A stretch of 49,380 nt of DNA, taken from positions 1 to 49,380 of the forward strand of contig JAFMHC010000011.1 in the NCBI GenBank assembly GCA_017854775.1, given 5' to 3'. The stretch's first letter is position 1. Each line of letters starts with the position of its first letter. Positions 17,953 through 26,984 of this stretch are shown piece by piece. The DNA comes from Gammaproteobacteria bacterium (GTDB lineage Bacteria > Pseudomonadota > Gammaproteobacteria > Arenicellales > Arenicellaceae). The position numbers and the translations under genes are program-made. The notes under the pieces are model-generated. The model was not told the DNA's origin. It saw only the letters and a list, made by a program, of their open reading frames with translations, and searched no databases.

Positions 17953-18684
17953 CTATATGCTTGTCGGCAAAGTAGGGCTGTACCACCCAGCTATTGAATA
18001 ACGGTCACGTAGTGCGGGCAATACTTCGTGTGGATGCTCTTCACTCAGAAAGACAACGACGGTCGCGAAGCTTGGGATGATTCGCAGGCCAGTTAGGTCT
18101 TCACTGCTAGCGTATAAAACTAACTCGCCGCCATCACTGCTAAGCCAGTGGTGGTTGAGATAGATAACGATAGACAAACGACGGCCTGACCTCCCTGCGA
18201 ATGAATCAAGATGACGTTTATAGAAATCTCCGGGTCTGTAATGTGCGTAGTGGCTCTCAAACGAAGATAAGCCTAGATAAAGGTGTTGGTTTAGATAGCT
18301 CTGTAGTTCACTAGCCCATTTTAACCAAGCAGAGCTAGCCAGCGAGTCATTCGATATCCAGCTTTGCCTTTGACTGCGTATCGTTACGTTATTTGAACGA
18401 CCGTTATCGCGTCCGATGGACGAGGGCTTAAAAGAGTCATCGCTGATTACTGATATGTGTTGATAAAGCTGCTCTGCCAAGGCCAGTGGCAATGCGTTTA
18501 CAATTGCGCTATAACCGTGTTTGGATAGATCATCTGAGATGCGACTAAATAATAGCTCGTCATTCTGATTGACCAAGCCGTTACTTAAATCGCCGTTACT
18601 TAAATCGCCGTTACTTAAATCGCCGTTACTTAAATCACAGTTACTTGAACCGCCATCGTCAGCTAAATCAAAGGTAGTTGCCAT
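17953..18684 (-). CDS. 2OG-Fe(II) oxygenase, prolyl-4-hydroxylase-like
   Basis: The 243-residue protein has the double-stranded beta-helix iron site: His158 and Asp160 in KRHLDSF, distal His219 in HPHEVLP, and the 2-oxoglutarate-binding Arg228 in RYSIAGW. The HYRPGDFYKRHLD block is typical of bacterial P4Hc-domain proteins (PiuC/prolyl-hydroxylase type). These hydroxylate protein or small-molecule substrates using O2 and 2-oxoglutarate; which substrate is not evident. Residues 17-36 are four perfect DLSNG repeats encoded by a 15-bp tandem repeat, an odd N-terminal addition ahead of the fold. It reads convergently to the dehydrogenase gene. Confidence 0.85.
   Translation of the reverse strand: MATTFDLADDGGSSNCDLSNGDLSNGDLSNGDLSNGLVNQNDELLFSRISDDLSKHGYSAIVNALPLALAEQLYQHISVISDDSFKPSSIGRDNGRSNNVTIRSQRQSWISNDSLASSAWLKWASELQSYLNQHLYLGLSSFESHYAHYRPGDFYKRHLDSFAGRSGRRLSIVIYLNHHWLSSDGGELVLYASSEDLTGLRIIPSFATVVVFLSEEHPHEVLPALRDRYSIAGWYSPTLPTSI
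18577..18636 (-). repeat. In-frame 15-bp tandem repeat, four units (DLSNG pentapeptides)
   Basis: Four copies of a 15-bp unit (GATTTAAGTAACGGC on the coding strand, with variation in the first copy) lie head to tail inside the oxygenase gene and add a hydrophilic pentapeptide repeat near the N-terminus. Unit length equals those at 21411, 44120, 43531 and 15497. Confidence 0.85.
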
Positions 18685-18777
18685 AGAGCTATTCAGATTA
18701 GTGACATAAGAGGTGACGCTAGTGTAGGCCGTTTAAACTAATTAGATAGTGGTAACGCTTGGATAAATTAGCAACTG

Positions 18778-18806
18778 TTGACAAATATTTTAGTCATCTG
18801 TCTAAT
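18778..18806 (+). promoter_or_regulatory. Sigma-70-type promoter for the thioesterase gene
   Basis: A consensus -35 TTGACA (18778-18783) is followed after exactly 17 bases by TCTAAT (18801-18806), matching the -10 box at four of six positions. The ATG of the thioesterase gene lies 75 bases further. It would serve the gene at 18881. Confidence 0.6.
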
Positions 18807-18880
18807 ATTGGGCAGGTGCAATATATTTCACTCTACAAAGCTAACTAGTAGAGATATGACTAGACCGAACGATAGGTATT

Positions 18881-19354
18881 ATGAGTAACAACAGTGAACT
18901 ATGGGATCTACCAGACCCCTTTATTATTGAGCATACAGCTAAGCCGTCCGAGGTTGACGGTTACGGTCATATCAATAACAGCGTATATGTTCAATGGATG
19001 GACAAATGCGTGTGGCAGCACTGTGAGTCGGTGGGGATGTCGTTTCAATATTGTCGTGACCTAGGCAAGGGCTTTGCCGCTATTCGGCACGAAATAGACT
19101 ATTTGCAAGCCAGTTATGCTGATGACCAAGTACTGATTGCAAATTGGGTGACATTCAATGATCAGAAATTACGCGCTGAGCGGCAGTTCCAAATCATTAG
19201 AGCTAAAGGGTGGACGACTCTGTTACGAGCAAAAAGTAACTATGTATGCACCGATTTAAATTCTGGCAGGCCTTGTCGAATGCCGGAACAGTTTAAGAGC
19301 GGTTTTGCTGTTCTTAACTCTGTCGCCGAGCATTTACAATTATTGAAAGCATAA
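18881..19354 (+). CDS. Acyl-CoA thioesterase, 4HBT hotdog fold
   Basis: A 157-residue hotdog-fold protein. The signature GYGHINNSVYVQWMDKC (residues about 27-43) places the conserved Asn in the loop before the long central helix, as in YbgC/FatA-like 4-hydroxybenzoyl-CoA thioesterases. The later strand pattern YLQASYADDQVLIANWV also fits. These enzymes hydrolyse acyl-CoA or acyl-ACP thioesters in the cytoplasm. The catalytic Asp of many YbgC proteins is replaced here by Glu-Val-Asp just before Gly-Tyr-Gly, so substrate class is uncertain. Single gene with its own promoter. Confidence 0.85.
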   Translation: MSNNSELWDLPDPFIIEHTAKPSEVDGYGHINNSVYVQWMDKCVWQHCESVGMSFQYCRDLGKGFAAIRHEIDYLQASYADDQVLIANWVTFNDQKLRAERQFQIIRAKGWTTLLRAKSNYVCTDLNSGRPCRMPEQFKSGFAVLNSVAEHLQLLKA

Positions 19355-19392
19355 GCCCTTAGCACATTAAGGTTTTATAAGGTGCTAGGGGC
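19355..19392. terminator. Imperfect hairpin between convergent genes
   Basis: GCCCTTAGCAC (19355-19365) and GTGCTAGGGGC (19382-19392) pair with one internal mismatch in the 53-base gap between the thioesterase gene and the convergent M14-like gene. There is no T-run; bidirectional termination is a guess from position. Confidence 0.4.
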
Positions 19393-19407
19393 GTTTACGG
19401 CAATTGC

Positions 19408-20445
19408 TCAGCCGGTTTTATCGTCGTCGTTATTGGACGTTGGTATTAAGAACTCAGACATTGATTGAATGTTATCAGCAATCTCTTCTTCTTCTTCAGA
19501 GAAGTAGGCAATATGAAACATTGCATCTCCCTGTTGTACTAGCGGGATATTTTGTTTGCCGATAACAATACCCGCTCTGCGGGTCGTTACCTTGCCGAAG
19601 GTTTCGCCTAGAGGGCTGCCAATTTCGGCTAAGTTATCGCCTTTTTCAACATAGTCTCCTAAATTTTTGAGATTTGTGACAATGCCGCTGTGGTGAGCGC
19701 GTATCCACGAACTGGTATTGGCTATATATGGGGTCTTCTCATGAGTTTTACGATTGACCTTTTTTGCCATTCCTAACTTAGACAACACATTCAATATGCC
19801 GCGTACACCGGCTCGAATCGATAACTCGTCAAAGCGCAAGGCTTCGCCTGCTTCATACAGCAATATCCGGGTATCTAAATCAAGTGCTGCTTGGCGTAAA
19901 GAACCGTCACGCAACGCCGAGTTCATCAATACCGATACACCAAAGGCCTCAGCCAAGGCACTTGTCTCTGGGCAATCTAGATTTGCTCTTATCTGTGGCA
20001 GGTTAGAGCGATGAATTGCGCCGGTATGCAGATCGATGCCGTAGTCACATTGCTTAACAATCTCGTTCAAGAATGTGTGGGCAACGATACCGGCCAACGA
20101 GCCTTTTTCTGAGCCTGGAAACGAGCGATTTAAGTCTCGTCTATCAGGCATGTAACGGCTCTGATTCAGCACCCCGTAAACGTTGACCATAGGCGCGAGT
20201 ATTAAGGTTCCAGAAATCAGCTTGAATGACTTTAAACGCAGTAATCGGCGGATTATTTCGATGCCATTTATTTCATCGCCATGTACCGCAGCTGAGACAA
20301 AAAGTGTCGGACCGTCTTTTTTTGAGCGCCTAACGTGTATCGGCATACTGATGTCTGTATCGGTATACAAACGCACAATCGGCATGTCTATATCAATTGA
20401 GCTTCCGGGCGCTATTTCATGCCCAGCAATTGTTATTTTCTTCAT
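19408..20445 (-). CDS. Succinylglutamate desuccinylase/aspartoacylase-family (M14-like) zinc hydrolase
   Basis: The 345-residue protein shows the zinc site of the AstE/AspA branch of the M14 fold: His55 and Glu58 in VHGDEING, then His140 in DLHTG, with RRDLNRSFPG (102-111) for substrate carboxylate binding. A C-terminal beta-barrel domain follows (residues about 250-325, HSGIVTNLKNLGDYVEKGD), as in family members of this length. These enzymes cleave N-acyl amino acids or gamma-linked amides. It starts two bases after the rimK stop, so the pair is one operon. That context suggests it removes or trims residues that RimK adds; this is inference. Confidence 0.88.
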   Translation of the reverse strand: MKKITIAGHEIAPGSSIDIDMPIVRLYTDTDISMPIHVRRSKKDGPTLFVSAAVHGDEINGIEIIRRLLRLKSFKLISGTLILAPMVNVYGVLNQSRYMPDRRDLNRSFPGSEKGSLAGIVAHTFLNEIVKQCDYGIDLHTGAIHRSNLPQIRANLDCPETSALAEAFGVSVLMNSALRDGSLRQAALDLDTRILLYEAGEALRFDELSIRAGVRGILNVLSKLGMAKKVNRKTHEKTPYIANTSSWIRAHHSGIVTNLKNLGDYVEKGDNLAEIGSPLGETFGKVTTRRAGIVIGKQNIPLVQQGDAMFHIAYFSEEEEEIADNIQSMSEFLIPTSNNDDDKTG

Positions 20446-20447
20446 TC

Positions 20448-21353
20448 TTAACCCTTGCCACGAGTACGCGTTTTAAATGGTTTGGCATTTTTTTCAATGT
20501 AGTCGTAAATTAATCCGGCCACATCTTTTTTGGTGGCGACTTCGATTCCCTCAAGCCCTGGTGAAGAATTTACTTCCATAACCACAGGCCCGCCATTTGC
20601 TTGCAGTAAATCGACCCCGCATACGCCCAAGCCCATCGCTTTGGCTGCGGCCACCGCAGTAGCCCGTTCTGCCGGAGAAAGTTTGAATAAAGTCGCCGAC
20701 CCACCACGATGTAAATTGGAGCGAAACTCACCTTCGGCACCTTGGCGTTTCATCGCTGCAACAACTTTATTGCCAACAACAAAGCAGCGTATATCTGCTC
20801 CATTGGCTTCTTTTACGAACGCTTGCACTAAGATATTTGCGTTCAAACCCATAAAAGCTTCGATGATTGCTTCGGCTGACTTATTGGTTTCGGCTAGTAC
20901 CACACCAATACCCTGTGTGCCTTCTAGCAACTTTATAACCAGCGGTGCGCCGCCAACGGTTTTAATAAGGTCTTTGGTGTTATTGGATTTATTGGCAAAG
21001 CCCGTGCGAGGTAAGCCAATGCCTTCACGCGAGAGCAGCTGTAACGAGCGCAGCTTATCTCGTGAACGGCTAATCGCTACTGATTCGTTGACCGAAAACG
21101 TGCCCATCATTTCGAATTGTCGAACCACGGCAGTGCCATAAAATGTTACAGATGCACCAATTCGCGGTATAACCACGTCGTACTTTGGTAATTCTTCGCC
21201 ACGATAGCGAACCACTGGCCGGCTTTTGGTAATATCCATGTAGCACTGCAATGTATCTATAACGTCTACTTCATGTCCGCGGGCCTTACCGACCTCAATT
21301 AATCGTTTGGTAGAATAGAGTTTTTTGTTTCTGGATAAGATGGCGATACGCAT
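20448..21353 (-). CDS. rimK: RimK-family ATP-grasp alpha-L-glutamate ligase
   Basis: At 301 residues this has the length and layout of E. coli RimK: a pre-ATP-grasp domain ([18 protein letters not shown]), a central ATP-grasp with nucleotide lid ([19 protein letters not shown]), the [13 protein letters not shown] strand, and metal ligands in [14 protein letters not shown]. RimK adds glutamates to the C-terminus of ribosomal protein S6 and can make poly-alpha-glutamate, using ATP, in the cytoplasm. It heads a two-gene operon with an M14-like hydrolase. A five-unit 15-bp repeat lies 58-132 bases upstream of its start, within the likely promoter region. Confidence 0.93.
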   Translation of the reverse strand: MRIAILSRNKKLYSTKRLIEVGKARGHEVDVIDTLQCYMDITKSRPVVRYRGEELPKYDVVIPRIGASVTFYGTAVVRQFEMMGTFSVNESVAISRSRDKLRSLQLLSREGIGLPRTGFANKSNNTKDLIKTVGGAPLVIKLLEGTQGIGVVLAETNKSAEAIIEAFMGLNANILVQAFVKEANGADIRCFVVGNKVVAAMKRQGAEGEFRSNLHRGGSATLFKLSPAERATAVAAAKAMGLGVCGVDLLQANGGPVVMEVNSSPGLEGIEVATKKDVAGLIYDYIEKNAKPFKTRTRGKG

Positions 21354-21410
21354 GAAATGCTCCTAAGTGATGTGGCACTAACTAATGATGCTTGGGTTAA
21401 ATCTATTTTT

Positions 21411-21485
21411 AGCAACGAACTTTTTAGCAACGGACTTTATAGCAACGAACTTTATAGTAACGAACTTTATAGCAATCAACCTTTT
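21411..21485. repeat. 15-bp tandem repeat, five units, upstream of rimK
   Basis: Units start at 21411, 21426, 21441, 21456 and 21471. The consensus is AGCAACGAACTTTAT with one to a few changes per unit and more in the last. The block lies in the rimK leader, so copy-number change could alter promoter spacing. Confidence 0.85.
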
Positions 21486-21731
21486 GGCTATAGACGACGT
21501 CTGACGCTTCTTCGAATAAGCATGGCTTTATCGATTCTGCGAAATCTGGGTATAAGAAGTTCAGAGGTGGGGTCTTTTACTAATGTTTTCGAGCTTGGCT
21601 ATAAATCATACGCTAAAATAAAATCTAATATAGCTTATCCATCTGTTTGCCCCTAGTATTGTTCTCTGTTTCGACGCTATTGCTTAGTGCTTATCCGAAG
21701 CCGAGTGGCGGTGGTAGGGTATGGCTAACGG

Positions 21732-21767
21732 GATAAGGCTGCAGGTAAGGCGCCTGTAAGCCTTATC
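21732..21767 (+). terminator. Nested hairpin followed by a U-rich tract, ahead of the CorA-family gene
   Basis: GATAAGGC (21732-21739) pairs with GCCTTATC (21760-21767). Inside it, CAGG pairs with CCTG. TATTTTCTT follows at once. It lies 77 bases before the CorA-family start. It may be a terminator for upstream readthrough or a 5'-leader structure; no known Mg2+ riboswitch class was recognised. Confidence 0.45.
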
Positions 21768-21843
21768 TATTTTCTTACTAGCAATCGAGAGAAAATGCCA
21801 GAATACTGGCTTCGCAATACACTCATACTAGAGCACGGATAAC

Positions 21844-22812
21844 ATGATCAGAGTATTTCTGTACGACCCAACGACTAAAACATCCATCACTGGTGGCGTA
21901 GAGCTGATCCAAACGTGGCAAGACTCTAGCAGTAGCATAATTTGGTTGGATATTGAGAATGAGGCTGAACGCAGTGATAGAACTCTATTACAGCAATTCG
22001 GCATTCACCCGTTAGCGATACAAGATGCTCTGCGCCCGCGCCACCCTCCGAAGATCGAACGCTTCGAAGATTTTTTGTTTATCTTACTCAAAGGCCTCGA
22101 TCAAGACTCGTCGGGCATCGACTTCGGTGCGATTCAACTTGCTTTATTTGTTGGCGACCGTTTTCTTATTTCACGGCATTCGAAGGCGTCTGTGTCAGCA
22201 AATTGGTTGTTCGATAAACTGCAGAATGACACTAGGCCAATTCTTGATGGGCCTGGCGGGCTAGCAATACGGTTGAGCAACAAGCTAGCGAGACGATATG
22301 TTGAAATGTTGTTGGAACTAGAGCCTCGACTAGACGAAATTGAAGAAGAGATGTTCCAAAAGCCTGACGATACTTTGCTAGCTGAACTTACTGGTTATAA
22401 ATCGCGGCTGAGAAAACTAACCCGCATAGCGAGCTACCATAAAGATTTAGCGGCCGCACTGCGTGATCAGGAAGAGCCATTAATCGATTCCTCGTTGTCG
22501 CATGAGATTGTCGATCTTTATGAACAAATAGACCGCACATTGACTCTCTCGCACATGTATTACCAAATCTGTACTGACTTGACCGACGGCTATCTTGGTA
22601 TGTCGTCTCACCAACTAAACCGTGTAATGCAGTTACTGACAATTATTACGGTTATCTTTGTGCCGCTTACTTTCATGGCTGGAATCTACGGGATGAATTT
22701 TGAATACATCCCCGAGCTTTCGTTCAAAGGAGGCTACTTCGTATTACTCGGGGCTATGTTTGTCTTAGCCGTAATTCAAGTGCTCTATTTTCGACGCAAG
22801 CGGTGGTTATAG
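21844..22812 (+). CDS. CorA-family divalent metal transporter
   Basis: The 322-residue protein ends with two transmembrane helices, the first closing in YGMNFEY (Gly283-Met284-Asn285), the diagnostic GMN selectivity motif of CorA channels, with the second helix (YFVLLGAMFVLAVIQVLYF) and a basic RRKRW tail. The N-terminal 240 residues are the acidic cytoplasmic funnel with long helices. CorA pentamers conduct Mg2+ (also Co2+, Ni2+); ZntB relatives move Zn2+, and the two cannot be separated here. The MscS-family gene follows one base after its stop, so the two are likely cotranscribed. Confidence 0.92.
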   Translation: MIRVFLYDPTTKTSITGGVELIQTWQDSSSSIIWLDIENEAERSDRTLLQQFGIHPLAIQDALRPRHPPKIERFEDFLFILLKGLDQDSSGIDFGAIQLALFVGDRFLISRHSKASVSANWLFDKLQNDTRPILDGPGGLAIRLSNKLARRYVEMLLELEPRLDEIEEEMFQKPDDTLLAELTGYKSRLRKLTRIASYHKDLAAALRDQEEPLIDSSLSHEIVDLYEQIDRTLTLSHMYYQICTDLTDGYLGMSSHQLNRVMQLLTIITVIFVPLTFMAGIYGMNFEYIPELSFKGGYFVLLGAMFVLAVIQVLYFRRKRWL

Positions 22813-22813
22813 T

Positions 22814-24169
22814 TTGCTTGACTCTAAAACGATAATCGACGACCTCTCCAATAATCAAATGTGGTCCGATCTGCTGACAAAGGTATCGACCTGGTTCAGT
22901 ACTACTTTGGCGTCGAAAGAAACGCTGATTGAGCTAAGCCTCATCGTCGCCGCCGCTTTAGTGGCGTGGGTACTGGCTAAAGCACTTCGCAAGCAGATCA
23001 ATAGTCTTGGTCAGCGTGATACTCGCTTTGCATTACTGCGGCGGCTTTGGGTTACCTTAAGTAAAATCGCGTTTCCAATTGTGTGGCTCATTTTACAATG
23101 GGCTATCAGTTTGGTAATGCAAGAGTTAAATCTCAGAGAGGGCTTGATTGTTGTTACATCAAGCCTGCTCAGCGCTTGGATTGTAATCAGTTTGGTAACG
23201 GTGTTTGTTGCCAACCCCTTAGCCTCGAGAATTATTGCTCTATTTGCATGGGTCGTAGCCGCGCTCAATATCGTTGGCCTGCTTGGTCAGGTGATACTCG
23301 TTTTAGATAAAGCTTCGTTCAGCATCGGGCAGGTCACTGTGTCAGCGTTGATGATTGTCAAGGGCGCTATCAGCCTAGCGGTCTTGCTATGGGTTACTAA
23401 ACTTGTAGGGCAGATCGTTGAAGGTCGAATTAAGGCATCACCTAACCTAACACCGTCGTTTCAAGTTTTGTCTAGCAAGCTACTTCGAATTGGGTTAGCG
23501 GTAGTCGCTTTTTTATTCGCCTTAAGCATTGTTGGCATAGACCTAACTGCTTTTGCTGTTTTGGGCGGTGCGGTAGGTGTTGGTCTGGGTTTTGGTCTGC
23601 AGAAAATCTTTGCCAATTTGGTCAGCGGTTTTATCTTGCTGGCCGACAAGTCGATTAAGCCTGGAGACGTGATCGTGGTCGGCACAGATTACGGGCGGGT
23701 AGACTCACTTGGTGCACGATATGTGTCAGTACTCACACGTGATGGAATTGAGCACTTAATACCTAACGAAGAGCTGATCACTACCAAAGTGGAGAATTGG
23801 TCGCATTCTAACAATCTTCTTCGCTTACACAAGATGGTTGGCATTCATTACAAAGCCGATGTACGACACGCGATGGCGCTTTGTTTTGAAGCAATGGCCG
23901 ATACTCCTCGAATACTTAAAGACCCTAAACCAAGTTGTCTATTACGCGATTTTGCTGACAGCTCAGTGAACATTGAGATGCGGTTTTGGGTTAACGATCC
24001 GATGAATGGGCGAGCCAATGTTACCAGCGAGCTCTTACTATGCGTTTGGGACAAGTTTCACGAGCACGATATCGAAATTCCGTATCCGCAGCGTGATCTT
24101 CATTTGCGCTCATCGGAGATCGGTGGCGAGTTTGGTTTGCAGGACGCGCAAAGTAATCCAGAGAGTTAA
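22814..24169 (+). CDS. Small-conductance mechanosensitive channel (MscS family)
   Basis: The protein (451 residues from a TTG start) has several N-terminal transmembrane helices. The MscS pore helix with its Gly/Ala-rich pattern (FAVLGGAVGVGLGFGLQKIF, ending NLVSGF) is at residues about 245-275. A cytoplasmic beta-domain follows (IKPGDVIVVGTDYGRVDSLG, HLIPNEELITTKVENWS). MscS channels open on hypo-osmotic membrane tension. The TTG lies one base after the CorA-family stop, consistent with translational coupling; an ATG 15 codons later is an alternative start. The C-terminus matches the usual alpha/beta cage. Confidence 0.9.
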   Translation: MLDSKTIIDDLSNNQMWSDLLTKVSTWFSTTLASKETLIELSLIVAAALVAWVLAKALRKQINSLGQRDTRFALLRRLWVTLSKIAFPIVWLILQWAISLVMQELNLREGLIVVTSSLLSAWIVISLVTVFVANPLASRIIALFAWVVAALNIVGLLGQVILVLDKASFSIGQVTVSALMIVKGAISLAVLLWVTKLVGQIVEGRIKASPNLTPSFQVLSSKLLRIGLAVVAFLFALSIVGIDLTAFAVLGGAVGVGLGFGLQKIFANLVSGFILLADKSIKPGDVIVVGTDYGRVDSLGARYVSVLTRDGIEHLIPNEELITTKVENWSHSNNLLRLHKMVGIHYKADVRHAMALCFEAMADTPRILKDPKPSCLLRDFADSSVNIEMRFWVNDPMNGRANVTSELLLCVWDKFHEHDIEIPYPQRDLHLRSSEIGGEFGLQDAQSNPES

Positions 24170-24306
24170 TTAGTAGCTGTCGCTAAGCTAAGTATTGGCT
24201 ATTCCAAGCTATTATTCGACGGCGGCTTGGCACATACTGCGCGCCAGCTGACGTGGGCCGCTAACACGTGCCTGGTTTATCAATTTTAAACCTGTAAGGA
24301 ACTATT

Positions 24307-25670
24307 ATGAGCAGTGAAACCACCGGCATTTTAATTATTTTTCTATTGCTGGCGATAAATGCTTTTTTCGTCGCCGCCGAATTTGCCTTGGTCAAGGCTC
24401 GGGCATTTCGGATCGATTTACTGGCCGACAGCGGTAGCCGGGCGGCTAAACTTACTCAACGCATTCAACTAAATCTAGAATCATATCTGGCCGCTTGCCA
24501 GCTAGGAATCACGATGGCATCGCTAGGCCTCGGTTGGGTTGGTGAGCCAGTTGTTGCCGCATTATTGGAACCTGCTTTTCATGCCATGGGTATGTCTGAC
24601 AAGGTGGTGCACACAACCTCATTTATCCTAGGGTTTCTTATTTTCTCTTCGCTACACATTATCATTGGCGAGCAGGTACCGAAAACATTCGCGATTCGCA
24701 AATCTGAGCCTGTGTCGTTATGGTCAGCTTACCCATTGCACGGTTTTTATATGCTGGCGTATCCGTTGAATTGGTTACTAAATAAGGCATCGGGCTCGAT
24801 ACTATCGTTCTTTAATGTTGAGGAAGCGACGCACGGCGATATTTATTCGAATGATGAAATTCGCGGCATTATCGATACCTCTGAGCAGCATGGCGAACTC
24901 GATACTGACAGGGCGGTCATGCTGCAGAATATGTTTAAATTCGACAGTCATTCGGTGCAGCAAATCATGGTGCCTCGTACCGAAGTTGAAGTAATTAATT
25001 TGCAATCTAGCTGGGAGGATATGCTCAGCGTTATCAGGGTAGCCGACATTCTCGTTTTCCGGTTTTTGACGGTAGTGCTGATAATCCGGTGGGAGTGGTA
25101 TTGGTAAAAGATATTTACAGCGAGATCGTCGGTCAGGACGAGGTTGCTGACCCGGTAGAGATAGTCAGAAAATGCTTACGTACACCGCTGCTCGTGCCAG
25201 AAAGCCAGCAAGTAAGTAAACTTTTCGAAATTATGCGCCGTGATCGTATACATTTGGCCATAGTGATGGACGAATACGGCAGCTTCTCAGGTGTTGTGAC
25301 CATGGAAGACATGCTTGAAGAAATTGTTGGTGAAATTTCAGATGAACTTGATTTTGATGACTCTGATGTAGTCGCCACTTGGTTAGTCGACCACTGGGAA
25401 ACTAATGGGTCGGTTTCGATGACCGATTTCTCACGCACTACCGGCACAGCACTCGAGAGCATCCCTGATACCAATACGCTGAATGGCTTGTTTATGAAGC
25501 AACTTGACCGAATGCCTAAGCAGGGTGACGAGATAGAATGTTTTGGTTTTAAATTCATTGCTATCGACGAAGAGGGTAATCGTATCGGCAGAATTGAGGT
25601 ATACCCAGCGCAAGTTACCGCCGATGAAATTGAAGATTATGTGCCGAATAACGGACCTGAACTGGGTTAG
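24307..25670 (+). pseudogene. CorC/HlyC-family (CNNM, DUF21-CBS) transporter gene with one-base frameshift
   Basis: The first frame (24307-25107) encodes the DUF21 membrane domain and the start of the CBS pair. The second (25089-25670, GTG in the shifted frame) continues the CBS part (KDIYSEIVGQ, IVMDEYGSFSGVVTMEDMLEE) and the CorC_HlyC domain (DTNTLNGLFMKQLDRMPKQG). Inserting one C at about 25047 restores a continuous reading (ADHSRFPVFDGSADNPVGVV) typical of the family. So one base is missing, by true mutation or by sequencing error. Intact CNNM/CorC proteins mediate Mg2+ or Co2+ efflux, which fits the CorA-family gene nearby. A good ribosome-binding site (AAGGA) precedes the ATG. Confidence 0.88.
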
Positions 25671-26295
25671 GCTGACTGGCTAGACAGCTGACTTTTTGTA
25701 CATGCGATTTGATCTCGCAAAGATAATAACTACTTGAATAGAGACTGCTTGGCTGAATAAACACCCTACTTGATCAGAGGCTCCTTAAATGACATGGATG
25801 TCGATAGGTATTGCTTCGGTGGGTCTCAAATATAGCGTGATCGTTTTCTCAACATTGTGCTGGCATGGATCGAAAATAGTAATCGACTTGCTCTAAAGAT
25901 TTCGTTTTACACTAGCGATGATTAAGAGCAATGTACGCGCGTCATCAGTAAGGGCTTGATTGGGCTCTGGCAACTTAAACAATCATTCGCGGACAGGCAT
26001 TGATAACAGAGTTTGAACACAACTTACTGGTGACATTCACATCAGAAAACTAATTTGGCTGGCCAAGTTAATTGATGCAGCATCTGCGAAACAGGCTTAT
26101 TTAATTCATGCTCTAATGATCAAGCTCGGCCTTGCTTTACATATCTGATTTTACTAATCAGGTTGGTGTTTGATAAACGTGAACCCTTACTTTTGTGTAA
26201 TGAGGATTGAAAACAACAGTTGTCATGACTACATTTTATGCACTGTCCGTAGAACCTTGTTGTAAAGCATAACTATTTAATAATTAGGATCAATA
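25671..26295. other. Long intergenic region, no gene seen
   Basis: About 625 bases without a frame of convincing length or pattern. It contains the promoter of the glycine-zipper protein gene, whose leader ends with AGGA before the ATG. No repeat or hairpin stands out. Confidence 0.4.
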
Positions 26296-26799
26296 ATGAA
26301 AAAACTAACATCCATCTCGATCTTGGCCGCATTAGTCGGCTCATCAGCGGCTTACGCCCAATCGGAACAGCAAATTGTTTCAAGTAAGGTTCTAAACCGA
26401 ACTCCGATTATGGAAAGTATACAGATTTCGACACCAAAGCGGGTTTGCTATCAAGAGCAAGTTGTTACGCAAAACACCAAGTCGTATACGCCATCGATCT
26501 TGGGTGGCATCGTCGGCGCTGCGGTCGGTAATCAGGTAGGCAGTGGCAGAGGTAAAGATTTGGCCACAGTAGCTGGCGGAGTACTAGGTGCATCTGTAGG
26601 TCGCGACGTACAGAACAAAAACGCACAAACTCATACAGCTTTGGTTGAACGTTGTCATGATGAAACCGAGTATCATTATGAAGAGAGAGTCACCGGTTGG
26701 CGCGTAACGTATGAGTACAATGGCCAATCTTATATCACTCGTACAGACAGTGATCCGGGCGAAACTCTTAAACTTCGAGTTAATGTTCAGCCTTTGTAG
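26296..26799 (+). CDS. Glycine-zipper 2TM-domain envelope protein
   Basis: The 167-residue protein has a Sec signal peptide (MKKLTSISILAALVGSSAAY, cleavage near AYA-QS) and a glycine-zipper segment at residues about 73-103 (ILGGIVGAAVGNQVGSGRG, then VAGGVLGASVGRDV), as in the Rick_17kDa_Anti/glycine-zipper-2TM family. The C-terminal part has a CYQEQ and a RCHDETEYHYEER motif typical of this group's soluble domain. The family sits in the outer membrane or periplasm with an unclear structural role. Single gene, followed by a strong terminator. Confidence 0.85.
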   Translation: MKKLTSISILAALVGSSAAYAQSEQQIVSSKVLNRTPIMESIQISTPKRVCYQEQVVTQNTKSYTPSILGGIVGAAVGNQVGSGRGKDLATVAGGVLGASVGRDVQNKNAQTHTALVERCHDETEYHYEERVTGWRVTYEYNGQSYITRTDSDPGETLKLRVNVQPL

Positions 26800-26849
26800 T
26801 GTAAGTGGATAGCTTCTGGCAATTGAGACAAAGCTAAAAGAACTAAGAG

Positions 26850-26885
26850 CTCGCTTTCAACTAGATGTTGAAAGCGAGTTTTTTT
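26850..26885 (+). terminator. Rho-independent terminator after the glycine-zipper gene
   Basis: CTCGCTTTCAAC (26850-26861) pairs perfectly with GTTGAAAGCGAG (26867-26878) around TAGAT, followed by seven T residues. Confidence 0.95.
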
Positions 26886-26984
26886 ATGTGGTCGCCCTGT
26901 GCAATAAACTTTAGCGGTCCCTAGCAATACAAGCCTAGCTTATAGGCTTCCAATTATTCTATTAGGCGCCAAATTAATCTAAGA

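Larger units (their letters stand above)
21354..21843. other. Divergent intergenic region between rimK and the CorA-family gene
   Basis: It holds the 15-bp repeat block (21411-21485), which a 99-residue frame at 21357 reads through without any family match or ribosome-binding site, and a nested hairpin at 21732-21767. The region must contain the promoters of both neighbouring genes. Confidence 0.5.

Noticed and set aside
20530-21141. 203-residue frame antisense to rimK
   Set aside because: Shadow of a well-supported gene; its composition follows from the opposite strand's codons.
21411-21485. CRISPR-like array
   Set aside because: The 15-bp units abut with no spacers and there are no cas genes, so this is a tandem repeat and not a CRISPR array.
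21357-21656. 99-residue frame with SNELY repeats
   Set aside because: Its repeats come from the 15-bp tandem block upstream of rimK; no ribosome-binding site, no family match, and low-quality sequence after the repeat.
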